Of a DNA stretch of 64,000 nucleotides, positions 1-7,040 are shown piece after piece. The notes below the pieces were generated by a model. It was given only the letters and a program-made list of their open reading frames with translations. It was not told where the DNA came from and did not search any database. Positions within the stretch are counted from its first letter, which is position 1. Each line of letters begins with the position of its first letter. The position numbers were made by a program, and so were the translations under genes. This DNA is from Nocardia ignorata NBRC 108230 (GTDB taxonomy: Bacteria; Actinomycetota; Actinomycetes; Mycobacteriales; Mycobacteriaceae), in NCBI RefSeq assembly GCF_001612905.1, contig NZ_BDBI01000016.1:220075-284074 (forward strand), in the 5' to 3' direction.

Positions 1-1
1 G

Positions 2-1579
2 GCGATCGCACCGATCGCCGGCCTGATCGGGATGGGCATCGGTATCGACCGGAAGAACTCCAAGGCCTATATCCCCAGCGTCGGCCAGTCGGGCCTGATG
101 CTCGGCGAGCAGTACTACCGCAAGCCGGAGTTCGCCGAGCAGCTGGCGGGCTACCAGGTGTACCTGGAGAAACTGGCGCAGGGCATCGGCCTGCCCGACC
201 CGGCCGGGGTGGCCCAGCGCGTGCTCGACCTGGAGAAGCGCATCGCCGCCGCGCATTGGGACAGCGTGCGGCTGCGCGACACCGACGCCACCTACAACCT
301 GATGAGCTGGGACGAGCTCACCGAGCTGGGACCGCAGTTCGACTGGGATCCCTGGCTTTCGGGCATGACCGACCGGCCCAAGTCACTGTTCGACAAGATG
401 GTCGTCGGGCAGCCGTCGTTCGTCACCGCGGCCGCGCAGCTGTGGAGCGAGGTGGACATCGCCCTGTGGCGCGACTACCTCAAGCTGCACGTCGCCGACA
501 CCTACGCGCGGTTCCTGCCCAAGGCGATCGCCGACGCGCGCTTCGAATTCGTGGGGCGGGTGATGGCCGGACTGGAGGAGAAGCCGGAGATGTGGCGCTC
601 CGCCGTGGGCGTCGTCGACGACAATCTGGGCGAGCCGCTCGGAAAGCTGTACGTGGACAAGCACTTTCCGCCCTCGGCGAAGGAACGCGCCAAGGAGATG
701 GTCGCCGATGTCACCGCCGCGTGGCGCGACAACTTCACCAATTCCACCTGGATGTCGCAGGCCACACGGCAGGCCTCGATCGCCAAACTGGACAAGATCG
801 TGGCGCAGATCGGCTACCCCGACAAGTGGGTCGACTACTCCTCGGTGGAGATCAAGCGTGGCAAGCTGATCGAATCCCTGCTCGCGATCAACGCTTTCGA
901 GTCCAAGCGCGCGTTCGCCCGGCTCGGCACCGAGGTCGACCGCTCGGAGTGGGGCATGTCGCCGCAGACGGTGAATGCCTACTACAGCGCGACGACCAAC
1001 CAGATCGTCTTCCCCGCCGCCTACCTGCAGCCACCGTTCTTCGACAAGGACGCCACCGACGCGGTGAACTACGGCGCGGTCGGCTCGACGATCAGCCACG
1101 AGATCGGCCACGGCTTCGACGATCAGGGCTCCAAATACGACGGTGACGGCAACCGCCGCGACTGGTGGCAGCCGGAGGATCGCGCCGCGTTCGACGCCAA
1201 GACCCAGCAGATCATCGCGCAGTACGACGTGCTCGTCCCCGAGGGCGCACCGGAGGGGCAGCATGTGAACGGCGCGCTGACCGTCGGCGAGAACCTGGCC
1301 GACCTGCGCGGCCTGCAGATCGCGCTGGAGGCGTACAAGAAGGTGGCGCAACGGTCCGGCGAGACGCCCGATTTCCGCTCGGTGTTCCTGTCGTGGGCGC
1401 GGCAGTGGCGCGACAAGCAGACCGTCGAGGCGACGCTGCAGGGCCTGCAGGACACCCACTCCCCCAACGAATTCCGCTGCAACCAGGTGGTGCGCAATAT
1501 CAACGAGTTCTACACGACCTTCGAGGTGAAGGAAGGCGACAAGCTGTTCATGCCCGCCGACCAGCGCGTCGCCCTGTAG
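2..1579 (+). CDS. M13 family zinc metallopeptidase (neprilysin/PepO type), 5'-truncated by window edge
   Basis: This is the last 525 codons of an M13 endopeptidase; family members are about 650-700 residues, so roughly 130 N-terminal residues lie outside the window. The zinc site is visible as HEIGH within SHEIGHGFDDQGSKYDGDG near 1098-1145. The third-ligand motif ENLADLRG lies near 1291-1314, and the substrate-binding NAYYS element near 975. The C-terminus has the family's conserved CNQVVRNINEFY block. M13 enzymes cleave oligopeptides, and mycobacterial homologues (Zmp1 type) lack a membrane anchor; the N-terminus needed to judge localisation here is missing. The reading frame is open from base 2, and a hairpin-free 75-bp gap separates it from the next operon. 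Family assignment is certain; the substrate is unknown. Confidence 0.95.
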   Translation, partial: AIAPIAGLIGMGIGIDRKNSKAYIPSVGQSGLMLGEQYYRKPEFAEQLAGYQVYLEKLAQGIGLPDPAGVAQRVLDLEKRIAAAHWDSVRLRDTDATYNLMSWDELTELGPQFDWDPWLSGMTDRPKSLFDKMVVGQPSFVTAAAQLWSEVDIALWRDYLKLHVADTYARFLPKAIADARFEFVGRVMAGLEEKPEMWRSAVGVVDDNLGEPLGKLYVDKHFPPSAKERAKEMVADVTAAWRDNFTNSTWMSQATRQASIAKLDKIVAQIGYPDKWVDYSSVEIKRGKLIESLLAINAFESKRAFARLGTEVDRSEWGMSPQTVNAYYSATTNQIVFPAAYLQPPFFDKDATDAVNYGAVGSTISHEIGHGFDDQGSKYDGDGNRRDWWQPEDRAAFDAKTQQIIAQYDVLVPEGAPEGQHVNGALTVGENLADLRGLQIALEAYKKVAQRSGETPDFRSVFLSWARQWRDKQTVEATLQGLQDTHSPNEFRCNQVVRNINEFYTTFEVKEGDKLFMPADQRVAL

Positions 1580-1611
1580 ACGGGGCTTGCACCCTCCCAA
1601 TTCGCCATAGG

Positions 1612-1630
1612 TTAGCCTAGGCTGACCTAA
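1612..1630 (+). promoter_or_regulatory. DtxR/IdeR-type iron box
   Basis: The 19-mer TTAGCCTAGGCTGACCTAA matches the IdeR/DmdR consensus TTAGGTTAGSCTAACCTAA at 16 of 19 positions. A second, overlapping register starting at 1607 matches 15 of 19. It ends 24 bases before the lipoprotein start. Family knowledge: Fe2+-loaded IdeR binds such boxes and represses siderophore genes, so the two downstream genes are predicted to be iron-repressed. Confidence 0.85.
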
Positions 1631-1654
1631 ACCTGCTCGATGGAGGATGCGCTC

Positions 1655-2632
1655 ATGACGTCAGTTCGGACTTCCCGCGGCTGGCGGCGCGCCGCCGTGG
1701 CCGCGCTCGCCGGTGCGCTCGCCTTCGGTGTCGTCGCCTGTGGTTCCACCGAGGACGAGGCGGGCTCGGGCGAAGCGGTGACCATCACCCACGCCCGCGG
1801 CGAGACCACCGTCACCGGGACGCCGAAAAAGATTGTCGCCCTGGGCAATCAGTGGCTCGATTCCACGCTGGCGCTCGGCGTGGTGCCCGTCGGCTACATC
1901 GACAATGTCTCCGCGCTGTCCAAGAGCACCCCGCCGTGGACGCCCGACAGCCTGAAGTCCGCGACCGCGCTCAACACCCAGGGCAGCGTCGCCGAGCAGG
2001 TCGCCGCGCTGGAACCCGACCTGATCCTGGCCGACCCGTTCATCGCCGATCAGAAGACCTACGACGACCTGTCGAAGGTGGCGCCGACCATTCCCGCGCT
2101 CACCAAGGACGCCGTCACACCGTGGCAGGACCAGGTCACGGCCCTCGGCAAGGTGCTGCACAAGGAGTCCGACGCGACCGCGACGATCAAGAAGGTCGAC
2201 GACAAGATCGCCGCCATCACCACCGCCAACCCGGGTCTGAAGGGCAAGACCTTCGCCAGCACCTGGCTGGCCAGCCCCGCCCAGCTGATGGTGCTCACCG
2301 ACCCCGACGACGGTTCGGCCAAGGTGTTCACCCAGCTCGGCATGTCGATCCCGGCGAACCTCACCGCGCAGCCCGCCAACCAGGGTCGGCTGGCGTTGTC
2401 GCCGGAGCGCGTCGACGAACTGACCGCCGATCTGCTGCTGGCCGGCTACTCCCCCGGTCTCGACGAGAAGTACCGCCAGCTGCCGGGTTACGCGGATCTG
2501 CCGTCGGTGCGCAAGGGTTCGGTGGTGTTCCTGACCACGCAGGAGATCAGCGCGATCAACCAGCCGACCGCCCTGTCGGTGCCCTACATGCTCGACAAAC
2601 TCGAACCCGCGTTCGCCGCCGCCGCGAAATAA
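1655..2632 (+). CDS. iron-siderophore ABC transporter substrate-binding lipoprotein (FecB/TroA fold)
   Basis: A 325-residue protein with a twin-Arg/Ala-rich lipoprotein signal (RRAAVAALAGALAFGVVAC) and predicted lipidated Cys29. The mature part has the two-lobed periplasmic-binding fold of ferric-siderophore receptors: VTGTPKKIVALGNQWLDSTLALG at the start of lobe one, EPDLILADPF in the hinge region, and a conserved C-terminal lobe. ATG 1655 is preferred over ATG 1640 because GGAGG at 1642-1646 sits 8 bases before it. An iron box precedes it, and the next gene follows after 27 bases. Its likely job is capture of ferric nocobactin-like siderophore at the cell surface. Its permease is not in this operon; the IrtAB-like pair near 31.5-35 kb is a candidate partner. 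Confidence 0.9.
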   Translation: MTSVRTSRGWRRAAVAALAGALAFGVVACGSTEDEAGSGEAVTITHARGETTVTGTPKKIVALGNQWLDSTLALGVVPVGYIDNVSALSKSTPPWTPDSLKSATALNTQGSVAEQVAALEPDLILADPFIADQKTYDDLSKVAPTIPALTKDAVTPWQDQVTALGKVLHKESDATATIKKVDDKIAAITTANPGLKGKTFASTWLASPAQLMVLTDPDDGSAKVFTQLGMSIPANLTAQPANQGRLALSPERVDELTADLLLAGYSPGLDEKYRQLPGYADLPSVRKGSVVFLTTQEISAINQPTALSVPYMLDKLEPAFAAAAK

Positions 2633-2659
2633 GCTCCACCCACAACTCGAGGATTCACC

Positions 2660-4009
2660 GTGCTTGCCTCCCCATATCCCGCCCAGACTCGGTTCGCCCT
2701 CCGCGCAGGCGTCACCTGTTTGACCACGCCGGCCGGTGCGGTGCTGCTCAATCCGCCGCGCAACGAGAAGCTGACCGGTCTGGGCGCGGGGGCACTGCAG
2801 GCACTGAAAACCCTGAACCAGGGCCCGGCGACCGCCGCCGAGATGGCGACCGCGGCCGCCGGTGACGACATCACCGGCCTGATGCGCAAGCTCACCGACG
2901 GCGGCTGGCTCGCGGTGACCGTGCGCGACGGCGGCCGCGATCTCTACAGCATCCGCCCGTTCGCCCAGCCCGCGCCCCGGCCCGAGGTCGCGCTGCCGAC
3001 CTGGTCGGCCACGCTGTCGAAGTTCGCCGTGCTGCACCGCGACGCACAGGGTTTCGTGCTCGAGCATCCGCGCTCGTGGTGCGATCTGCGCATTCACGAT
3101 CCGCGCCTGCTCGCCCTGCTCGACGGTCCGCTCGCCGCCGACTCGCCGGTGGCCGCCGCGGTGAAGACGCAGTTCATGGCGGACCTGCAGTGGTGCGGGT
3201 TCCTCGTCGACGGTGACGAGGAGGAGCACGAGTTCACCACCCGTTCCTGGAACGCGCCCGACCTGTGGTTCCACCGGCGCAGCACGCTCGGCGCCCGCAC
3301 GGTCACCTGGGACGATTTCGGGCCGACCCGCTGGGCCGAGGGCAAGTTCCCCGAATTGCCCGCTCGCCGGGCGCCTTTCGCCGGTGACCCGATCTTCCTC
3401 CCCAAGCCCGATCTCGTCGCGCTTCGTGTCGGTGACCCGAGCCTGTCGGCCGCGCTCGAGGACCGCGTCTCCACCCGCGCCTTCGACGACAGCGCCCCCG
3501 TCACTGCCGCCCAGCTGGGCGAACTGCTCTTCCGCAGCGCTCGCACCCGCGAGGACGGCTCCCGCCCCTACCCCTCCGGCGGCGGCGCCTACGAGCTCGA
3601 GGTCTACCCCGCGGTGCGCAATGTGGCAGGCCTGGAAAGCGGGCTGTACCACTACGATTCGGTCGACCACGCCCTGCGTCACGTGGCCCCCTTCGACTCC
3701 CCCGCCGTCCAGAAACTGGTGAAGTCCACCTCGGCCACTCTGGCCGGTGGCGCGGAACCCCAAGTGGTCCTGCTGGTTTCGGCCCGCGCGGGCCGGGTGA
3801 TGTGGAGCTACGAACAGGTCGCCTACGCCAACATCCTCAAGCACGTCGGCGTCTTCATGCAGACCGTCTACCTCTCGGCCACCGCCATGAACCTCGGCGT
3901 CGTCGCCCAGGGCTTCTCCGACACCTCCGCCTTCGCCACCGCCACCGGCATCGACGAACTCGAGGAGTGCAACGTCGGCAGCATCATCGTCGGCTCGCCT
4001 GCTCGCTGA
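2660..4009 (+). CDS. SagB/McbC-type FMN-dependent (thi)oxazoline dehydrogenase-like protein
   Basis: A 449-residue protein. Residues about 1-230 form an N-terminal region of the kind found in SagB-type dehydrogenases; residues about 245-447 are a nitroreductase-fold SagB domain with the RVSTRAF start motif, the substrate/FMN element YPSGGGAYELEVYP, and the C-terminal block MNLGVVAQGFSD. Family knowledge: SagB/McbC enzymes oxidise thiazolines and oxazolines to azoles in ribosomal peptides and some NRPS products. No YcaO cyclodehydratase or precursor peptide is nearby. The gene instead shares an iron-boxed operon with a siderophore-binding lipoprotein, 27 bases downstream. Nocobactins contain an aromatic oxazole where mycobactins have an oxazoline, so I infer that this enzyme performs that oxidation. 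GTG start with GAGGA at 2649-2653. Confidence 0.85.
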   Translation: MLASPYPAQTRFALRAGVTCLTTPAGAVLLNPPRNEKLTGLGAGALQALKTLNQGPATAAEMATAAAGDDITGLMRKLTDGGWLAVTVRDGGRDLYSIRPFAQPAPRPEVALPTWSATLSKFAVLHRDAQGFVLEHPRSWCDLRIHDPRLLALLDGPLAADSPVAAAVKTQFMADLQWCGFLVDGDEEEHEFTTRSWNAPDLWFHRRSTLGARTVTWDDFGPTRWAEGKFPELPARRAPFAGDPIFLPKPDLVALRVGDPSLSAALEDRVSTRAFDDSAPVTAAQLGELLFRSARTREDGSRPYPSGGGAYELEVYPAVRNVAGLESGLYHYDSVDHALRHVAPFDSPAVQKLVKSTSATLAGGAEPQVVLLVSARAGRVMWSYEQVAYANILKHVGVFMQTVYLSATAMNLGVVAQGFSDTSAFATATGIDELEECNVGSIIVGSPAR

Positions 4010-4104
4010 GAAACTTCATGTGAGAGCTACGTCACAAGATGCAACCCGCCGCGCGGGGAGTGCGTCCAACCAATCGACGTGCTTTCTAGCGGAGCGAGGG
4101 TTTC

Positions 4105-4608
4105 ATGAACGACGACTGGTCGGCGCCGACTCGTGCGGAGAACAACGCCCTGCGTGCGCAGATCGATTCGATGCTCGAGATGTTCGCGTCGGAGAAGTCG
4201 GCGCTGCTCGGAATGCAGGCGCGTGCGACCGAACTGGTGAGCGTGTGGTCCGAGGACGGGCTGGTGCGCGCTTCGGGAAACATCGCCGGGGTGTCCGAGG
4301 TGCACATCGAGCCCGACGCCTTCAAACGGTCCACTCCTGAATCCCTCGGCCGCTCCGTCACCGAAGCCCTCGGCGAGCTCGCCCGGCAGACCGCCCGTAC
4401 CCAAGAAGAGGCACTGAGCCCGATCTCGGCGGCCATGCCCGACCTGTCCGACCTGGTTCCCGGCGCACCGAGCATCAAAGAACTGATGGCCCAGCTCGCC
4501 CCGCCCGCACCACCGAAACCGGAACCGGTTGCCGAGGCGCCGCGCGGTCTCGTCGACGACGAAGACGACGAAGACGGCTACTTCCGCAACCGCAACTACC
4601 TGCGATGA
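4105..4608 (+). CDS. YbaB/EbfC family protein of ESX-type loci
   Basis: A 167-residue protein. The N-terminal helix (residues 8-45) resembles YbaB/EbfC proteins; the centre (about 45-100) contains the conserved ATELVSVWSEDGLVRASGNIAGVSEVHI pattern condensed as a beta-sheet followed by a helix. The C-terminal 50 residues are Pro/Glu/Asp-rich and probably disordered. Such proteins commonly stand directly upstream of WXG100-type genes in Nocardia and mycobacteria; their role there is not established (YbaB itself is nucleoid-associated). The stop codon overlaps the next start (ATGA), which indicates translational coupling. GAGGG before ATG 4105 serves as ribosome binding site. Confidence 0.75.
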   Translation: MNDDWSAPTRAENNALRAQIDSMLEMFASEKSALLGMQARATELVSVWSEDGLVRASGNIAGVSEVHIEPDAFKRSTPESLGRSVTEALGELARQTARTQEEALSPISAAMPDLSDLVPGAPSIKELMAQLAPPAPPKPEPVAEAPRGLVDDEDDEDGYFRNRNYLR

Positions 4609-4814
4609 GTTCGCTGAACGTCGACCCGGACGGCCTGCGCAACACCCAGCCGGCCTTCACATCGGTCGCCTCGACCATCACGACAGCGGCTCAGCAGCTG
4701 GCTGCGGTGATCGCGGCCGAAGGTGAATGCTGGGGTGGAGACGAGATCGGCCCTGTCTTCGTTCGATGGTTTTCCCCAGGTATCGGCCCTGCGGTGGCCG
4801 GACGCCCTTCCTGA
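4605..4814 (+). pseudogene. truncated WXG100/ESX-type substrate gene
   Basis: A 69-codon open frame that begins like the ESX-type proteins often encoded after YbaB genes. MSSLNVDPDGLRNTQP and a helical AAQQLAAVI segment lead to the W-G turn CWGGDEIG. In relatives the second helix and often a long toxin-bearing C-terminus follow. Here the frame turns into RWFSPGIGPAVAGRPS and stops, so the second helix is gone. ATGA overlap with the upstream gene indicates an original operon. I infer a frameshift or deletion soon after 4760; alternatively it could be a functional short protein, but it lacks half of the hairpin. Confidence 0.55.
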
Positions 4815-5008
4815 CGGCAACCGGGACAACCGCAACAGTGAAGTAGGCGGAACCGCGCGCGGCCACATGGCTCGGCGAAGCGCCGCTCCACTTCGGGGCT
4901 GTGCCGATTCCGGTCACAGTTCCAGGCTCTACACGATCACGCCCGTGATGGTTGCGAGATCGGTGGCGCTGCACTTCTTTCCTGTCGACGCCAATGGAGG
5001 AATGCACC

Positions 5009-5539
5009 ATGCCGGAACAAGTTCTCACTCTGGAACGGGCCCGACAACTGCTGGCCAAGGTCTTCGGCCCGAATCGGGAGTTCCGAGTGGTGGAGTCCGA
5101 ACACGGCTGGGTGGGTCGTGGGATCATGACGGCGGAAGAGACGTCGCAGGGGATGGGACTCGGGCAGGGGAACTACGTCCTGAACAAACACACCGGGGTG
5201 ATCACGGCGCATCGGAGCCTGCCGCCGGAACTGATCGGGGAGGAGTTCGACCAGGCGATCGAAACGGGCCAACCGGTGCAGGGGAGCCGGGTATATCCCC
5301 CGCTCCATCGGATCCATCTACTGAAGACCTTCGAGGACCCACAAACGGTCCAGTATCAGGTCCACGTGACGGAGCTGGAGCAACCGAACAATCCGCCGAC
5401 GACGGAACTGGTCACGATCGACAAGGAAACCCTGCACTTCCAGCCGAGCGGTGGACCGCTGTCGCAGGCCACGGCGTGGGCCGAGATGCTCAGCAGAACG
5501 ACGGGATCCTGGCCGACCGACGAAACGATCGACCGGTAG
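5009..5539 (+). CDS. immunity-type protein (Imm35-like/YrhB-related)
   Basis: A 176-residue soluble protein with no signal peptide. It opens with LTLERARQLLAKVFG, then a beta-rich middle (FRVVESEHGWVGRG, LGQGNYVLNKHTGVITAHRS) and a Pro-rich PVQGSRVYPP segment. The pattern of a two-residue cofactorless enzyme is absent; it resembles small immunity proteins that follow polymorphic-toxin genes. Start ATG 5009 is supported by GGAGG at 4996-5000. It lies 195 bases after a truncated WXG-like gene, the usual position for an immunity gene, but no toxin domain is left between them. Family assignment is by pattern only; function as an antitoxin is inferred. Confidence 0.6.
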   Translation: MPEQVLTLERARQLLAKVFGPNREFRVVESEHGWVGRGIMTAEETSQGMGLGQGNYVLNKHTGVITAHRSLPPELIGEEFDQAIETGQPVQGSRVYPPLHRIHLLKTFEDPQTVQYQVHVTELEQPNNPPTTELVTIDKETLHFQPSGGPLSQATAWAEMLSRTTGSWPTDETIDR

Positions 5540-5544
5540 CGAAT

Positions 5545-5781
5545 ATGATAGGGGAATCCCAGGCCAGAGAAATTGGCCATGCCTTCCTCGAGTCCGAAGA
5601 ATTCGGTCTCAGGGAATTCGATTTCAGCTGGCGCGTCGTACTGAGTTTCCAGAGTCGCGGCTCGACACCGCTTGTAGTGGAACGGGAAACAGGAGAGTTA
5701 CGCCAGTTCCCTTCCTCCGTGCCTCCGATGCGGGTCGAGACCCGGTATGCAGACGTAAGGCACCTTGGCCATCCCGGATAG
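5545..5781 (+). CDS. small YrhB/Imm35-like immunity protein
   Basis: A 78-residue protein: an N-terminal helix (EARE-type, SQAREIGHAFLESEEFG) followed by a short beta-sheet region ending in PLVVERETGELRQFPS, a pattern typical of YrhB-domain proteins where a residue pair in 'V-x-R-x-T-G' closes a hairpin. The start ATG lies 5 bases after the stop of the preceding gene, so the pair was probably co-transcribed. The ribosome binding site is weak, so coupling is likely. In sequenced actinobacteria such proteins accompany contact-dependent or ESX-delivered toxins; here no partner toxin is intact. An alternative reading is a generic small regulatory protein. Confidence 0.55.
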   Translation: MIGESQAREIGHAFLESEEFGLREFDFSWRVVLSFQSRGSTPLVVERETGELRQFPSSVPPMRVETRYADVRHLGHPG

Positions 5782-6027
5782 ACGGGATCCTATGCCCCGA
5801 ACCACGAGCGCAGCCGGACCTTTCGGCATTTCCCTCGGTTTGCGGGAACTGAACTCTGGGCGTTCGGCACCATCGGTGTCACCGACGCTCGGGCCGAACT
5901 GGCCAAGCGGTTCACCACTGCGGGCGACGCGCTCTGGACCGACCGCCGCCCCCTCGGTTGCCTGGCCAGTTCCGGTCGGGTGAAGAAGGGGGAACCGGAT
6001 GGCGGTGGGGTGCGTCTAAGTTTGTAG
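5782..6027 (+). pseudogene. unassigned gene remnant
   Basis: Directly after the previous stop the same frame stays open to TAG 6025-6027, without a convincing start codon. The translated stretch has protein-like composition: FRHFPRFAGTELWAFGTIG then VTDARAELAKRFTTAGDAL and PLGCLASSGRVKKGEPDGG. I do not recognise it. Lack of a start, and position in a degraded ESX/immunity stretch, suggest the 3' end of a gene whose 5' part was lost. The other frames here contain only compositionally odd Arg/Pro-rich peptides. Confidence 0.35.
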
Positions 6028-6065
6028 CGGTGGGATTCGGCCGTGGGCGATCAGGTAGGAGTGCT

Positions 6066-6632
6066 GTGCGTAGCGTTGGGGTGATGCGGGCCGTGGTGTG
6101 TGGCGCGGTCGGGGCGGCGGTGCTTGCCGGGTGTGGGGAGAGTACTGAAGGGTCGGCCGGGCCTACTACGACCGTGCGGGATCCGGACACGATCGAGGTG
6201 TTCAACCCGTGCCGGGGGGCGTTGTCGGATGAGGTGCTGCGCAGCGTCGGGCTCGACCCTGCAACGAAACTAGTCACCACCGATCCTCCAAGCGGGGTAT
6301 CCGCGTGGCGAATTTGCGACTGGGCGCCTACCGACGATCGCTACGGATCGGGTCGGCGCATGGTCGGTGTGGGCTCGACCAGCCACACTCTGGCAGAAGC
6401 GCGAGCGAAGGAAGGGGTCACCCTTATCCGGGATACCAAGGTCAACTCCCGTCCGGGCCTTGTATCGAAGGAGAACAGCACTCCCGACATCTGTTATGTC
6501 TCGTTCGAGGCCGAGCAAGGCATGTTCGAGGTGACTGCCGCGTGGTTGAGCACAGAAGGTCCTCGGGGCGGGGATCTGTGTGAGATGGCGGAGAAGTACG
6601 CGGCGGCGCTCGAGCCGCATTTGCCGAAGTAG
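6066..6632 (+). CDS. DUF3558 family lipoprotein
   Basis: A 188-residue protein with a lipoprotein signal ending in VLAGC (Cys23 if GTG 6066 is the start). Mature domain features of DUF3558 are visible: FNPCRGALSDEVLRSVGLDP near the start, the W-x-C-x-W element AWRICDWAP, and paired cysteines (ICYVSFE, DLCEMAE). AGGAG at 6057-6061 precedes GTG 6066; GTG 6081 or ATG 6084 are alternative starts. DUF3558 proteins are abundant secreted lipoproteins in Nocardia and mycobacteria, often encoded immediately before ESX-substrate genes, as here (15-base gap). Their function is unknown. Confidence 0.85.
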   Translation: MRSVGVMRAVVCGAVGAAVLAGCGESTEGSAGPTTTVRDPDTIEVFNPCRGALSDEVLRSVGLDPATKLVTTDPPSGVSAWRICDWAPTDDRYGSGRRMVGVGSTSHTLAEARAKEGVTLIRDTKVNSRPGLVSKENSTPDICYVSFEAEQGMFEVTAAWLSTEGPRGGDLCEMAEKYAAALEPHLPK

Positions 6633-6647
6633 GAGGGGACATCCGAG

Positions 6648-7040
6648 ATGACTCAGGATCACGCCACGTATTGGCGAAACATGAAGCAGCAGGCCATCAA
6701 TGGCGAGCTCAAGCTCGCGGAAGACCTCGGGCAGGCTCTCGCCGACGTCGTCAACCAATACGTCCTCGATCTTGAAGCGCAGAAACTCATCGCGGGCAAG
6801 CTCGATCGCCTGACCGGCTGGGGCAGCCTCCCCTCCGCCGACGCGATCCGCGGCAAATACGAGAACAAGGCAGTAGCAGGCGGCTCACACGACCCCGACG
6901 ACTCCGCCGTGAAACGCCTGGATCAGCACATCGCCATCGCCCGCGACCAGCGCGACACCTTCCTCGCCGCCATCGGCAAACTGCAGGCCGTCGATCAGCA
7001 GTCCGCGGGCGCGATCGGCAATGCGGGGGCGAGTATCTGA
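6648..7040 (+). CDS. small helical ESX-associated protein
   Basis: A 130-residue, mostly helical protein with no signal peptide and no cysteine. Two long helices are predicted: about residues 8-52 (rich in Ala/Leu/Glu) and 85-115, separated by a Gly/Ser-containing linker with GWGSLPS. That helix-turn-helix layout resembles WXG100-superfamily partners, but the W-x-G turn is not canonical. It is preceded by GGAGG and its stop codon shares one base with the start of the next, PPE/WXG-like gene. I infer it is the small partner of that protein. Confidence 0.7.
   Translation: MTQDHATYWRNMKQQAINGELKLAEDLGQALADVVNQYVLDLEAQKLIAGKLDRLTGWGSLPSADAIRGKYENKAVAGGSHDPDDSAVKRLDQHIAIARDQRDTFLAAIGKLQAVDQQSAGAIGNAGASI

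Noticed and set aside
1661..3844. 727-codon open frame on the minus strand across the siderophore lipoprotein and SagB genes
   Set aside because: It is antisense to two well-supported genes, is rich in Arg/Gly, matches no family and arises from high GC at third codon positions.
4723..5781. A single 352-codon gene spanning the immunity region
   Set aside because: Only its last 78 codons look like protein; the rest is the alternate frame of the 5009-5539 gene. The small gene at 5545 is annotated instead.
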